Shown piece by piece: positions 23,637-36,900 of a stretch of 64,000 nucleotides of DNA. The notes below the pieces were generated by a model, which saw only the letters and a program-made list of their open reading frames with translations, ran no database searches and was not told the origin of the DNA. The position numbers and the translations under genes are program-made. How positions within the stretch are numbered: position 1 is the first letter of the stretch; each line of letters begins with the position of its first letter. The DNA comes from Branchiostoma floridae (Eukaryota > Chordata > Leptocardii > Amphioxiformes > Branchiostomatidae), in NCBI RefSeq assembly GCF_000003815.2, contig NC_049981.1:12664212-12728211 (forward strand). The letters are read 5' to 3'.

Positions 23637-26600
23637 TACGCAATGTTTTCTTTTTTTTTTATTCTGCGGAAATGATGAAGACTATGCTCTACAAACAGAC
23701 ATAATATATGCACGTTGTAATTATGTAAGTGCGCTCTCAACCAATCAAGTCCTGTACGTCAAGTGACCTTAATGACTGAATGTCACAGAAGTGGTGCAAA
23801 ATTCAACGTTTCTACTACCAGTTGACATCGTGTGGGCGCAACGGTTAGGGTGTTCTTCGGTTGGGGAGGTGAAAGATGGTAGAAGGAGTGAGTTGGGCTC
23901 TACCTTCAAACACTGCACCCAAAACACAGCGGATAACAATCCAGCTATAAGGAACCACCTTTTTAATACCTTTACCTAGTACTTTTACCACCAACCCTAT
24001 TCCCCCCACCCCCCTTATGAAAGCTCTCCTGTATTTTCTTATCCCTTTCACTCCGTCCAAACTAACCTTAAAGAAGTGCAAACAAAAATATTGGGTTACC
24101 GGCGCTTGTTTACTTGTTTACCGATGACGTCATCCCGGTAACTTCAGGCGGGACAGTCATGTTAGGTCTTTACCTGAGCAAACAGAAGTAAGCTTGGAAT
24201 TTTTGTCAACATTCCTTGCCATTTCATCTAAAAACTGATTTACAAGATCGCCTTGTTGAGCTTGGGGTTGTGGTTTGAAGCCTGCAGCTCCCCCTTCGGC
24301 CCTGTGACCGACCACAAACGTACCATCCCTAATTGACGGTGTCGCATGGTACGTAAAACTACGGTCGCCACACGAATCATGTAACTTTACCCCCGTTTCG
24401 CGTATTTTTCTCGCATCGCAGACAACTCAAGCCTACTGTGCTACACGCGGAGAGCACCTAACCACTTCCTGATACGAGACTTGGGCGATTTCCTGAACTA
24501 GGACGAGTAAAAAAAGGTAAGATCTTTCGTCTGTTCGACTAGTGTGACCAACGCGGAAGTCGTCAGAGCACCTGGCGTATCGCACCTTTCCCCGTGTGTT
24601 TGCATATTTCTACTCAGGTGAAACCACCTTGCGCTAGGTCATCGTTCTTTAACCACTCTAAGCCATATCTAAGACTACATAACGCTTGTAGGTTACGATT
24701 AAAAGCAGCAATGGCACTGAAATGTGAAACTAGACGGCCTAACACCTGGAATTCCACTAGCAATGGCGGAGATGAGTCACTACAGGTGTGCGTGTGTGTG
24801 AACTCACTGCCATACTTGCCAAGACAATCCCCCTCCTTCAAAATACTCACAAAACTACTTATCCATTTTGTTCACCGAGGCAAGATAGAAGTTAGCTTTC
24901 TCCAAAAATACGACAGAAAAGACGTTTTACGTAAAAGAAGAGAGACAATGGCGTAATCTTAACTACATGGCATGGGTCATTGGTGAAGATGTCATTATGT
25001 ATGACACACCGGATGCTTGCGCCATAACCCACACTCTTTATTGTAGATCTGTTAATGCTACCAAGGCTTCCTCACATTTGGTGATCTTAATTAAGAGATA
25101 ATATCAACCCTAAGAACACTCCAACTTACCTGGTTGGAAAGGTACATGGTCGAAAGTTTAGAGTAAGAAAGTTAAGTGTGCCCCCCTCCCCCCACCGAAA
25201 ATATTGAAAGCGGATATGTAAAGGGTTCTTTTTTTCACCCGGTTTTCCTTGACGTGTATAGTTCTCGTTATGTAGAAACTACAGTTGCAAATGCGACTAA
25301 GCCTGTTTTTCTTTGATTTTTATCTTTGTGGTGTGTCACGTGTGCCCTTTTTGTGTAAGACCTCGTGTTGTCACCCTAGGCCTGGCGTACATTTTGGACA
25401 TATTTTGAGTAGGCGGGTCCCGTCTCATTATATATTGTCTGCCCCTAGGGCAATATGGCAACATGTCCGGATTTTTGCACGTTTGGAAAAGTACTATGGT
25501 CCGATAAAGGCGTGGGTTTTGCTGGAGGCGTCACTATATAAAATCTATTCTGGTATCACGTGAAGACATAATTCACCAGCGTAAAGGATTAAAGAAAATC
25601 ATCGAAATTCCGATTCAGGGAACCACTTATAACAAAATACAATGTAAGAACAATAATTGTCTAGTTCAGTGTACGCAAACGCCGGTTCATGATAAAAATG
25701 CAGTGAAATTCGTCTTTCTGACGTAAAGCGTTGTCACTTTGTTCGGAAATCGTACTTAACATAGAACTAGGTCAACCTTACTTGTGCACACTGTATGATC
25801 TGTAATTTGAGTATCTTGGGTGACAGGGTAACAATAAGTTGAGGAAAAAATGCAACAAGTCGTGCTATATTTGTCCCACTACATGCAAAATTTTGCTTCA
25901 TAGCAAATATCTAAGCCTTGGGAACACAAGCAGGTTAAGGTTTTACAAACATAGTGTTGACATAGACAAATACAACAGGTGCATGCACCTACAGTCCAAA
26001 GGTACAGCACATGCTAGACGATGTTTTTAAAGTCGTCCGTGAGTGTGCCCTCCCAAAGGTTTTGGCGGGAACTAGCTGTCAATCATTAAAGCTGTTACAA
26101 TGGTGCTTTCAATGCTAAGTACGTGCTCGAAACTTTGCCCTGGAGAGTTTGTAAAGAAGCCTTGGGCCCAGACCTTTGGATGGGTCGTTTTTTCGATCTT
26201 GGGAAATTTTACGTCAGAAAATGGCTGTAAACTATAATTATGGTTTTTAGCATGATGTATACATGTATAAAGTATCGCATTTCTAGCATAATTGTTGACT
26301 TTCAATATAACCTTGATACACACAGCTTTAAGGACGAAGAGTGTCTACATCAGAAGAATCTGTTTTTAGTGAGAAAAGTAGTTCTGACCAAGGTGTATTT
26401 CACTGACGGTGAAAATAATGTGCTTCCATAGCCATTCATAGAGACGTTGTCTTTGAGAGAAAAAAGTGAAGACAACATTTTCTCTAATTTTTCACTTTTC
26501 TGTTTGCATAGATACGCAAATGATGGGTTCATACCAGAGCACTTTGCCTTTGTTTTATTAACTGCGGCGAATTCGCGACAGTTGTTTTTCTTGTTGAACC

Positions 26601-28012
26601 GCTTGCACTATGCGAAAGTTTGACCTCTGACCCGTATATGAATGGAGACCTTCTCTACTGTTCCAATGGTTCCAATTCATTGTGAAAGGACTGTACCAAT
26701 ACAAGACGAGAGGTACCAAGGTAAACAGCAAAGTAGTTTTCTTTTTTTAAATAAGTGTGTCAGGTGATTTGACGATAAAAAGCATAGGCGTACAGAAAAC
26801 AGACAAATTTGCTATCCACCCCTATTTACCTTGTTAGGTGGGATAGTCCGCTATGTAAACAGACACAGGTGTCAAAGTATCCACATTTCTAGGTTTAATA
26901 CGACTAATTTTACATAAAAAGTGCACTGAATACGGTACAGAAAACAGTAGGAAGAGATTCGTTCTATCTTTGGGGGTAGAGCTGTTGTCTTTGAAAGATG
27001 TTCTAAAAAACAATATTCTTAAGTTAAAATTGTTATAAACGAATAGAAAATAATTAGGTTGTTTCGGAAGTAGATTTCCGTTTCTTATCCAGTTGAAGAG
27101 ATTGCATTGTATTTTAATATTGTTTACCTTTCATTTTTATTTATTTATTTTACCTGGATGTCTAACCTTCATAAACTAATTCGACTGTTGTTTCGCAGTT
27201 TCTAATGTAACACAATGGGGAAATGCCATAGGGTAGCGTGAGCTGTATTAACAGATACCGTCCCCAGTATATGCTCAAATATATACATTTTTATGGTCTT
27301 TCCTCTGTCGACAGTTACTACTATAGAGCGTTTAGTCTCTTAGAAACCCCATATAATGGTAGATTTCCCGACTTGCTGGTGTTTTATGACCTATATACAC
27401 AAAAGACCGGATTCAGGATATGATATCATATAATTTTCCTCGTATGGGGCTGTATCCTGTACTGAATGTTAGCAGTTATCAAATATTAATGAAGGCACTG
27501 TCTTCCTTATCTATAATTCAAAGCAGCTACCAGACAGTCGATCTGATAAGTTATTGTTTTCTTAGAATTTTCTGTAGATTCTGTCCGAGCCTTCTTACGT
27601 ATTCTCGGATACTAGTAGTCTCTACCAGGCTTTGGCTAGAGGGTAAATAGCACAAATTTGCCAAATACTTGAAATGGTTAACCCATTTTTACTGCATTTA
27701 TGTTTCCAGCAACCTGGCATGTAGAGACCATACTGTTGAAGTCACGAATGACATTTTTTTATGTATGTGCAGACAATTCTTTGAGAAATTTTTGATATTT
27801 GCATTTTTCAAGATTCACGTCATGGAGTTGTAGCGCTAAGTTTTCTTCAGCGGTTTTGTACACCTGTTCACCCAGCTTTATTTTTTGGATGTAGAATTGA
27901 ACGTCTGTGGAGTATACCTATACGCAACAACAGTCCACGGAAAAGTTATAAGGAAAGCAAACGTATATGGTCTTCGTGTTTTGGTTTGTCGAATTGTCTC
28001 TGATCAGTCACA

Positions 28013-28013
<1 letters not shown>

Positions 28014-28074
<61 letters not shown>
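28014..28074. repeat. (GT)n microsatellite
   Basis: A perfect GT run of about 60 bp. Confidence 0.97.
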
Positions 28075-28078
<4 letters not shown>

Positions 28079-29608
28079 TACGTCACAGCCTATGTACACA
28101 TCATAGCTGACATTTTGTGTTGACCTTAATTTACCCCAATCCCTCAAACCATCACCACCCCTCACACACGCACACATAAGCAAGCATTATACGAGACCAA
28201 CCGATAGCCTCCATGCCTTAAAACTTTATGTAAGGATCTAGCAGTGTTTTCTCTTCCATGCATTTTTGTATCTATTTATGTGTATATAAACGCCTCACAC
28301 GTTAGTCTACCTATGTAAGATCCTGTTCAAACGCACGCGTTCCACGTGGAAGGTTTCAGCTAGAGATATATGCTGTATTTCATACACGCAATAATGTTTA
28401 ATTAGGATTCTTTACGGTTGACTAGATGTCTTTGTCATTCTGTACTTGGCCCAACTGTATGACGCACCGGTCCTGACATCCCTTACAGCAATGGCAACAA
28501 TACTCACACGTGCTGTAACCATACGTGGTTTCTGCTCAGTTGAATGACACTAAATTATACACGATGCACATTCCATAGATCTTTCGTCTTTTCAAAACGA
28601 AATCTTTCTTTCGTATCCTTGCAAATGAAGCCGTTTTTTAATGTTGAAAAGATGAACGTAATCATGATTCCTGCTAGTAATCTTTAGACAATGAACAAAG
28701 GTGGTGTCTGGAAAGAGTAATATCAAAAAAGAAATTTTTCTATCTAGTTTTGAGAAAGTATATGCATCGAACATAACAATGTCTCGCATGTATACCGCAC
28801 TAAATGACACAAGTGGCGTGCAATGTCGTGCATCATACATGTAGGCAAATGAACTTTATACCTTGTACATTGTAATACGCATTGATTGCCTCCCCCAAAA
28901 CGCTACAATAATAGAAAGCTAGAATCCAACAGAATGTTTCAGAGTTATATGTGCCTGCTAAAGTGAAAATATTTACTCAACAGCGCACCTAGTGCTCCGT
29001 ATCAGACGATAAATTGGACTTTGATTAGGTGAAAGTGTTGACTCTGAGAAAGTAGCAGACCATTGCCTCTACCGTGTCGCCTAGCAACGTATGAATGGAC
29101 ACGTGGTCAACCGAGATAGCCTACCTGGTGATAAACAAAAGGCATACATGTTGGTGTTTATAATGTGCTGGGTATGTGTTCGCAGCGTCTTCTTCTATGT
29201 AACATTAAAACTTACTTTGGCAAACGTATGATACAGTATAGCCTCCCCCCCCCCCCAACCATCATACTAATTTCTGGGTTACGGCAAGAATTTCCAGCGG
29301 GTACATCAATAATTACAGGGTACGGCTATGCCTTCCGGACCACCAGTTGTAAAACGTTAGACATAAATTTATGTTAGATCCTCTATGTATGCAAAGCTGT
29401 CTTTACATTTTGGTCAACTAGTTTGCTTAAAAAACATACCATCGTCAAAAGAACTCAAGACAACTTACAGTTCTGTGAATGAACAAAATATGCTATTCAA
29501 AAACTTTTGCAGTTGTTATGGGGTCTTGGAGATTGAAGATCAAACATTGACACATGTTATTATTACTATTATTATAAGCACCAATGTTTCCTTTTCATAT
29601 TCCAGACG

Positions 29609-30910
29609 ATGTCCAGGGGTGTGCTGCTGACATTGATGACGTCAGCATTCCTGGCTGTCGTGGCAGCTGACGTCACAAACCCCAGACTCGACCCGGACGC
29701 GGACCACGTCTGCCACCGGAAAGTCAGGTATGTGGTGTTTAGGACAAAGAACCACTGACATGGCTTTGACAAACCATGCATTGTAAAGTATAAATAATAA
29801 TGCAAATTAGGAGCTAACTTGCATAATCAAATAAAAATGAGGAAAGTTTATAAATTCGCCACATTCCATGATGGGACTCTCAAACATGTGACATATACAT
29901 TGTATGTAATAAGAAAGACAGAAATGCGTATTACCAATAGATATCAATTATGCAAATTAAGGCACCATGTCCATATTTAGTGATGACTAGAATCACATAG
30001 TTGTGAATTACGCAAATTTCATATTTGTTAATATATGTTTCTGTATGAAAAATTCCAGCCAATCAACGGCTCTGTCCAAGATTCAGAAGATATGCCCTTG
30101 TTACGTCGAAAACATGTTTTATGTATATGTGTTACAGCATGAATACTTACTTAAACTATAAACTATATCCGTCCACCGATATTTTAATATTATCTTGCAG
30201 GAGTTTCTCTCGGCAGCTGATTGGTAAACAAGAACCTTACGTCACCATATCAGATGGGAATTGTGGGATACCCGCTTTCTGTCCACCAATAATAAGGTCA
30301 GTATATTAAGTTTGTTGTTTGAATTCATAGGACATAAGAAAGTGTATAGATACGAGAAATTATAATCGTGTTAAGATATTACTATTTTTGTTATAAATCA
30401 TCTGCATTAAATCTGCAATTGAAAATATAAAAGTCTCTGTACTCTTGTCGTATCAATTAAGAAAGATTTCGTTAATATGTAAGTACCTTCGCCATGAGAA
30501 AAATGCTTAGATTGAGAGAAACTGACTTGACATCAAAAGAAACAGAATTTCCAAAATACCATAAGATCCTTAGCTAGAATCTGAGCCTAAATAGCTAGAT
30601 TTTGAGCCTAAAACAACCTAGTTGTATGTAAAAGCAACTTTTTTTTTGCTGCAACGATGTAATTTTGCAACTCTTCGCCGGAAAAGTAGTTCTAGCTAAA
30701 TTGGGGCCTAAATCACACGTTTGACGTTTTACACGAAAAAAAAAAACTTTTATTTTATAAAGGTTTTGAGTGTTTTTCTTTTACATACATTACACATTTA
30801 TTGTTTCAGCACGACATACATACGGGTCTACAGAATGGTGACCGTTCCAGAATTAAAAACGGAGCTGTTTTGCTGTGAAGGCTACAAGCAAGTCGACGAT
30901 CATTGTGAAC
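29609..30910 (+). other. Signal peptide and EMI-domain exons of the EMI/EGF receptor
   Basis: Exon 1 (29609-29727) encodes a hydrophobic signal peptide ([15 protein letters not shown]) and the first EMI cysteine (HVCHRKV). Exon 2 (30201-30296) encodes CGIPAFCPP, and exon 3 (30810-30910) encodes TYIRVYRMV and the double-cysteine signature FCCEGY. The spaced cysteines, the CC pair and the YR..Y block are the EMI hallmark. The ATG lies three bases after a splice acceptor (TTCATATTCCAG). Confidence 0.82.
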
Positions 30911-33900
30911 GTGAGGACTTCAATTTCAAAAATATCTTTCTATTTCCTTTTATCAGTCCCTTTGTAAACAAATGAAAAATCATATAAAAGAATGGAACTG
31001 TACGAGTAAGTTCTAACACTGAGAATATATGGCATGGGGAATTTTTTTATAGTCTGTCGTGAAAGTCGTGTAATGAGAAATCCACTACTTTTGTGATGTC
31101 ACTTTCTCCTGACTAAACACGTGACTCAGAGAGAAGTGGATCAAACGTTTCAGAAAGTTTATTGCGTCCCCTGTCTCTGAGACAAATTGGTCTTTTTTTC
31201 GTTGATTAAAGTTATTCTTTTCATTCCTGCAGCCATTTGTTACCCGGCACGGTGTAATGAACCCGACACATGCAAGGCGCCCCAGACATGTTGTAGTGAC
31301 ACTGACCCACCAAGCGACCAGTGCGCTGCCATCAACATCAGTAAGTGAAGATTAGTAACTCATGTGATTATCTGTTCAATCGGGGTTTTGTCTGAGAATC
31401 GTTGTCATGAGGCATTGGCCGGTGTGTTTTAACATTATAAATGGTCTCCTGTAGACACGATTTCTTTGATGTTGGTAACAGAGGATTGAAATAACCGTTT
31501 CCATACTGCTAGAGAAGTAGTAGTGTGTTTTGCTTCTGTAACCATTTTAACTTTTTCTTAGATTGTATGTCGACAATACAAAAAGTAAATTTTCTTTTGC
31601 TTTAAGCCTGTCTTGGATTGATAGCATTATACAAGAAATTCATGCGCTCTGTAACATTGGTTCGATGTTACAATATCTTTTGTGTATAGCTTTTGCATAA
31701 TTATGTTAAAAGATTGTTGCCTGATTCTTTAGATACGACGTGCTATCATGACGGAACATGGAGTGTTGGATATAGAAGCTGCCATTGTACACCAGGATAC
31801 CAGGGCAGTAGGTAGGGATATATATAGATATGGATATACTTATTCATGTATAGTCCTAATACGGGTAGCGATACCAACATACAAATTCTCTGATGACATT
31901 CAGTCATAACATGTATAGTTCAATGAACATAGACGTTTGAACGAAATGTGTATCCTTCTGTTTACCTGCATGTATGCAGGTATGGTTTTGATGCTGGTGG
32001 AAACTTTTCGGTAGCCGGGGATGTAGGGCGCTGTATCTCGTGAACGGATGGTGCGAGCACGACGATTTTTGGTACGTGGGTTGGGGGTGGTAGCCTGACA
32101 CTCAGGTGTGATTTTGGGCCTCCTGGCGCTTGACCTTGACATTGAAGGTGGCATTTTTGGTGTTTTGGGGGCACTTTTGGCGCTGTGTGTCCGGAACGAT
32201 ACGCGCGATTGCGACGATTTTTGGTGCATGGGTGGGGGGTTGTTGCCTGTTGCCTAGGATTGACTTTGGGCCTTGTCGCGTTTGAACTTGACCCGGCAGG
32301 TCGAATTTTGTGTCCGGGAGGGGTGTTTCCGGAGTTATATCTTCTGAACGGCTGGTGCTGGCGCGATGATATTTGGCACATGTGTCGGCGGTGGCTGAAT
32401 AATGCTCAATTTTGATTTTGGCGCCCTTGGTGCTTGAACTTGACATTTTAGGTTACCTTTTGTGCGGGCACGGGGCGTGCGCTGTATCTCCGGAACGCAA
32501 GGTGCCATTGTGTTGCCATTTGGTACGTGAGTTGTTTGTGGTGTCCTGGTGGTCAGGTTTGATTTTGGGCCTCCTAGTGCTTGAACTTGATACTGTATAG
32601 GTTGACCCTGTTTTAGTGTGGTTGGGGCATCCTCCCAATATCTGCTTGGTTTTAAAAACAGATTATGGTTGGGTGTAGAACCATCATCTGGCCTGGGCCA
32701 CCTTCAATGTATCAGTTTACTTAGTGGCACTGACAGTTTGCCAGATGACGGGAGTGTGCCAGATTATATATCTGTTGGTCAGGTATAATTGGAGTTTGCT
32801 TATTACTCTTTGTGGTGTTTCTAGAGCTGTATAGTACTGAGTTTTAAGTTCCGGTACAAGTTCCTTTACCCTGTTGGCAATCATGGTTGAACTTGAACTT
32901 AAACAGAAGAAGATGCAATTTTCTAATGTGGAGGAGAACTGTATAGAGTGTGGGCAAAAGAGAAAGGTATGTGTATGATTTGTCCTGTGTTTCTTTTTGT
33001 TTCTTTGGTAATGCCATTTCCATACTGTATACAGGTAATTTGTTGTTTTGGGCTAGTCATATTCGCTTGGTTTTTGGGCCTGCTTAATCTATGGTACAGG
33101 CAGGGTTAAGTGGTGGAGGCTTAGCTTTGTTCTGTTTTGAATTCAGTATCGTTTGTTGCATTTTGTCGCGGCAAATATATGATGAAATTCCCCTTCTAAG
33201 CAACTGCTCATTGGTTTGCGGGGATGTTTGCTGGGTGTTTGCTCTGACTACAACAGCTTCTGAACTTTTCAAAGCTTCCATTGCCAGCAGCTTGCCATCT
33301 ATAAATGGGATTGACAAGGACATTTTTCATAGTAAATTGTGCTGTTAAATTTGGCTTAGATACTACAGGAGATTTAGGTTTGGGTTGGATGGATTGAATG
33401 AAAATATCATACCACCCTGGGGACTAACTGTTGCTGCTGCATGGGGGCTACCACTATTCATATTGTCTAATGTCTATGGAACTACAGATAAAAGTATCAT
33501 TGGTCAAATTATGCGAGTAACATTCCGATGTCAAGTGAATAACACCCCAGAAATAAATCTTTAATGAATATCATTGGAAGAACACAAACCAAGGAGACTT
33601 AGCAGCTGCATTAGGTCAGTACATTGAAATAGGAAGATACTAGTATATCATGTGACAGAGTAACTACATGTGCATGGGCCATCTGAGACAAAAAAAGTAG
33701 CGTCTCAACAACTTCAAAGTACTGTGGTTGGTTACATACTTAAGAAATCCAAAATAAGTAATGTTCATCCATGTCCAAACTTACAAATTCAGAAAATGGA
33801 ATTTCAGAGTCAGACTTTTGCATGGTGCACAACCAACACGGTAAAAAGCTCATTTTTCCAACCACGTACCACAGACAAAAAGGCAAAAATACACAATAGG

Positions 33901-36900
33901 TCTACAGAAACCCAATACATTTCATGCAGGCCTGAGGTCTACGAACTCTTGTTTTTTTTACGATTGAGCATCGAATAAACCCAACCTTACCTCATTGTAA
34001 TAAACGTTCTTTTCTTTATTTCCTACATTTGGAATCCAATTGTTGTTGTTTTTCATAAAGAAAGTATCATTCTACACAATTAAGTCCATACTTTTGTGTT
34101 TCAGATGTGAGAAGGAGTGTATTCTTGGTACGTACGGAGGGGGCTGTCATATGACATGTCCATGTCAGGAGAATAGCGACTGTTTGCATACAAACGGAAT
34201 GTGCAGGTAAATACATAGTGCCACTTTATCTTTTTCTAATTGTACAGTTATTCATTTATTGTTATTGGCAACGCCTCAGGGGTGAAGCATATATCTCTTG
34301 GATTCGGCCTATAAGAAGGATACGATGATTGATGTAGATTCTTCACTAAAATATGTCACAGAAATAAGTAATACTTTTCCAAGGCAAGTAACTCATTTTT
34401 GTACAAGATGACACCCCACACCGATCGACATGTTTTTTTTTTATATTTGAAATTTACGTCTTCATCGCTCATTGTATCCTCCACAGTTCAACGTTGTTTG
34501 CGTCAGCGATATGTATATTTATAGCATGTATCATAGTCACAGACATCTGTCAAGGAGTGCCAGGCTAAAAACTTTTCATGTTTAGGTTATCATCAGTTGA
34601 AGAATTAGGTCGTATTCATGAAACATTTCCTGTCTTAACGGATGTCTTCCCTTTTTTCCCAAACAGTTGCGATCGAGGACACATGGGCCAATCATGCTCG
34701 GAAAAAGGTGCGTGATGAACCTTTTAAAGCTTCACAACTTTCGTCGTTTGTTATGTGGATTTTCATATAGGACGACAAAATGGCAACATAGTTATTCAGT
34801 TCTATTTTTTCCAGTTTGCAAAGACGGCTATTTCACCAACAATGAGAATTCTCCCAACTGCTTTAAATGCAATTGTAACGAGTCAAATACGATCAGGTGA
34901 GTAAAACTTGTATATTTTTTTGCCTCCCGATTCTATTTTAGCAATCTATCTCTCATTCTGGGTGTTGTTAACGTAGCTTGTTTGAAGGGCAGCTAGGAAA
35001 CAAATTTCCATTTCTACAATAGTGATAGAGACATATTACGTATGTCGTAACCTCGAGCTCTTAACAGTTTTACGTGTGCCTTTCGAAACAGAGAAACTAC
35101 TCAAGCTAGTGACGGCTGTTTGCTCGCATTTGTCGTCAGTTAATTGTCAAAACTGTCCAGACAAAAACAGCAATGAAGTTACGTTTTCGAAGTTGTATTA
35201 ATTTGACAGTTCATAACTTCTGCTATACTGCATCTACCCTTGGATATGGCATACACTGCCATCGATATCAGTAATAGATATTTATATGAAACCTGTTTTG
35301 AGGGTTTTTCTTTTTGATCTTTCATGAATTCATTTTGTAAATATGCTCTATAGCTAATGCTCAAATATTGCATATTACTCGGTTGTATGTATTAGAAACG
35401 AAACGCTTTTCATTATTGATAGATTTTCTTTTGTTATAATGTTGATACCGTCACTGTACATCATTGGCATTATGTTAGCATTATCTTCTCATTCATATCA
35501 CCTCTGTTGTTTATACTTATAATGACCACAAGTTCCCTCACTTTTGTATATGTTCTTAACCGTATTTTCTTAGTGGTACCGCCAACATTAGCTCTTAGCT
35601 TGAGTACGACATCAATGTGTGTGCATTTCGTACTTTGCCTTTAAAAAAAGCATTTTGTTTTCCATCACAAGCTGTGCACCGTGGGAAGGTGCCTGCCACT
35701 GCAAGCCCGGATGGACAGGGGATACATGTGACAAGATGTGTCCCCTGGGATTCTTTGGAGCCGACTGTCTACAGGTCTGTAAATGTAACGCCTCGCAGGA
35801 ATGTAGCCACGTCACGGGGGCCTGCACCTGTATTCCGGGCCATCTTAACGACAGGAGGTGAGTACAACGATTTGAATAAGGTAGTTCACGGTGTGAAGAG
35901 TGCATGCGCAGTGTGATGGGTAATGTTTCCCACAATGCGTCACGTTGCACATGCGCACTTCTTCTATATCTAGTCTTGCTACTCTTGTTGCTTGTTCTGC
36001 CTAGGCAAAAACACTTGATTTGCATCAAATCAACTTTGAATTTAAGTTGTCGGATGCTTAGAAATATAGACATTGATGAGACATTTGAAAAGCGTGAATA
36101 TTTAGCGAGTATATAACAGTGAATATTTTGAAAAATCTGTAATGTTACCCGACACAATATCCATTTGTACACTCTTGATACTCTAGCCAACATCATTTAA
36201 AGACATAAAAGATTAGTCTGACATGAAGTTCTTATCATCACCATCCAGCTGTACCGTGTGTCCTGAAGGCAAGTACGGTGAGAACTGCGAGGGGACCTGC
36301 GACTGTCAAAATGGCGGCACCTGCTCCAAGTACGACGGGACGTGTATGTGTACCCGAGGTGAGAACGCAATAACTATGGAAAGGGGTGTAGGTGCTTAAA
36401 ATGGAAAATCAAACCCCATGTTCGCGATTTTCAACTGAATCCCACTTCTGACACCATTTTGTTACATGCTCTTATTCAAACATATGATAACCAAGACCGA
36501 ATGATATGGATGTCTATTCCAAAACAACAAAGAAGAAGAGGACAAGAATTAGTTTTGATTTTACCTTAAAATTACTTATGCATCTTTTCAGGTTCTTATG
36601 CTCATATGAAAGCACAATCCATCGACCACTATCTTATATTTTCACTTACTCTGGGTTGATCCCTCTGTAACCCCTAGACTTTATCGAAGAAAATACGATT
36701 TCCTCTTGTGTTAGTGATGATGAATAGTTGCTTTATAACTGGAGGTTTTTTTTTGTACGTTTTTAAGAATGCGTAGTCGCAGTGAACACATAATTGACTA
36801 AATTACACTGTCGACTATTAAAAAAATTATAGATGGATTATGGACGATGCAAATAGCAACAAAAATTCGTTGGCATTAGAATTATTTCATTAATAGGACA

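Larger units (their letters stand above)
20280..29605. other. 9-kb intergenic/upstream region without supported genes
   Basis: No exon chain with recognisable homology was found on either strand. Visible items are a poly-C run near 21470, a CA/CG-rich microsatellite at about 22565-22640, a GT run near 22860, an AC-rich patch near 28160 and the GT microsatellite at 28014. The first coding exon of the next gene is preceded by a splice acceptor, so at least one of its untranslated exons, and its promoter, must lie somewhere here. Confidence 0.6.

Noticed and set aside
24594-24956. 120-codon ORF in the intergenic region
   Set aside because: Crosses a GT-rich patch, has no family resemblance and no splice context.
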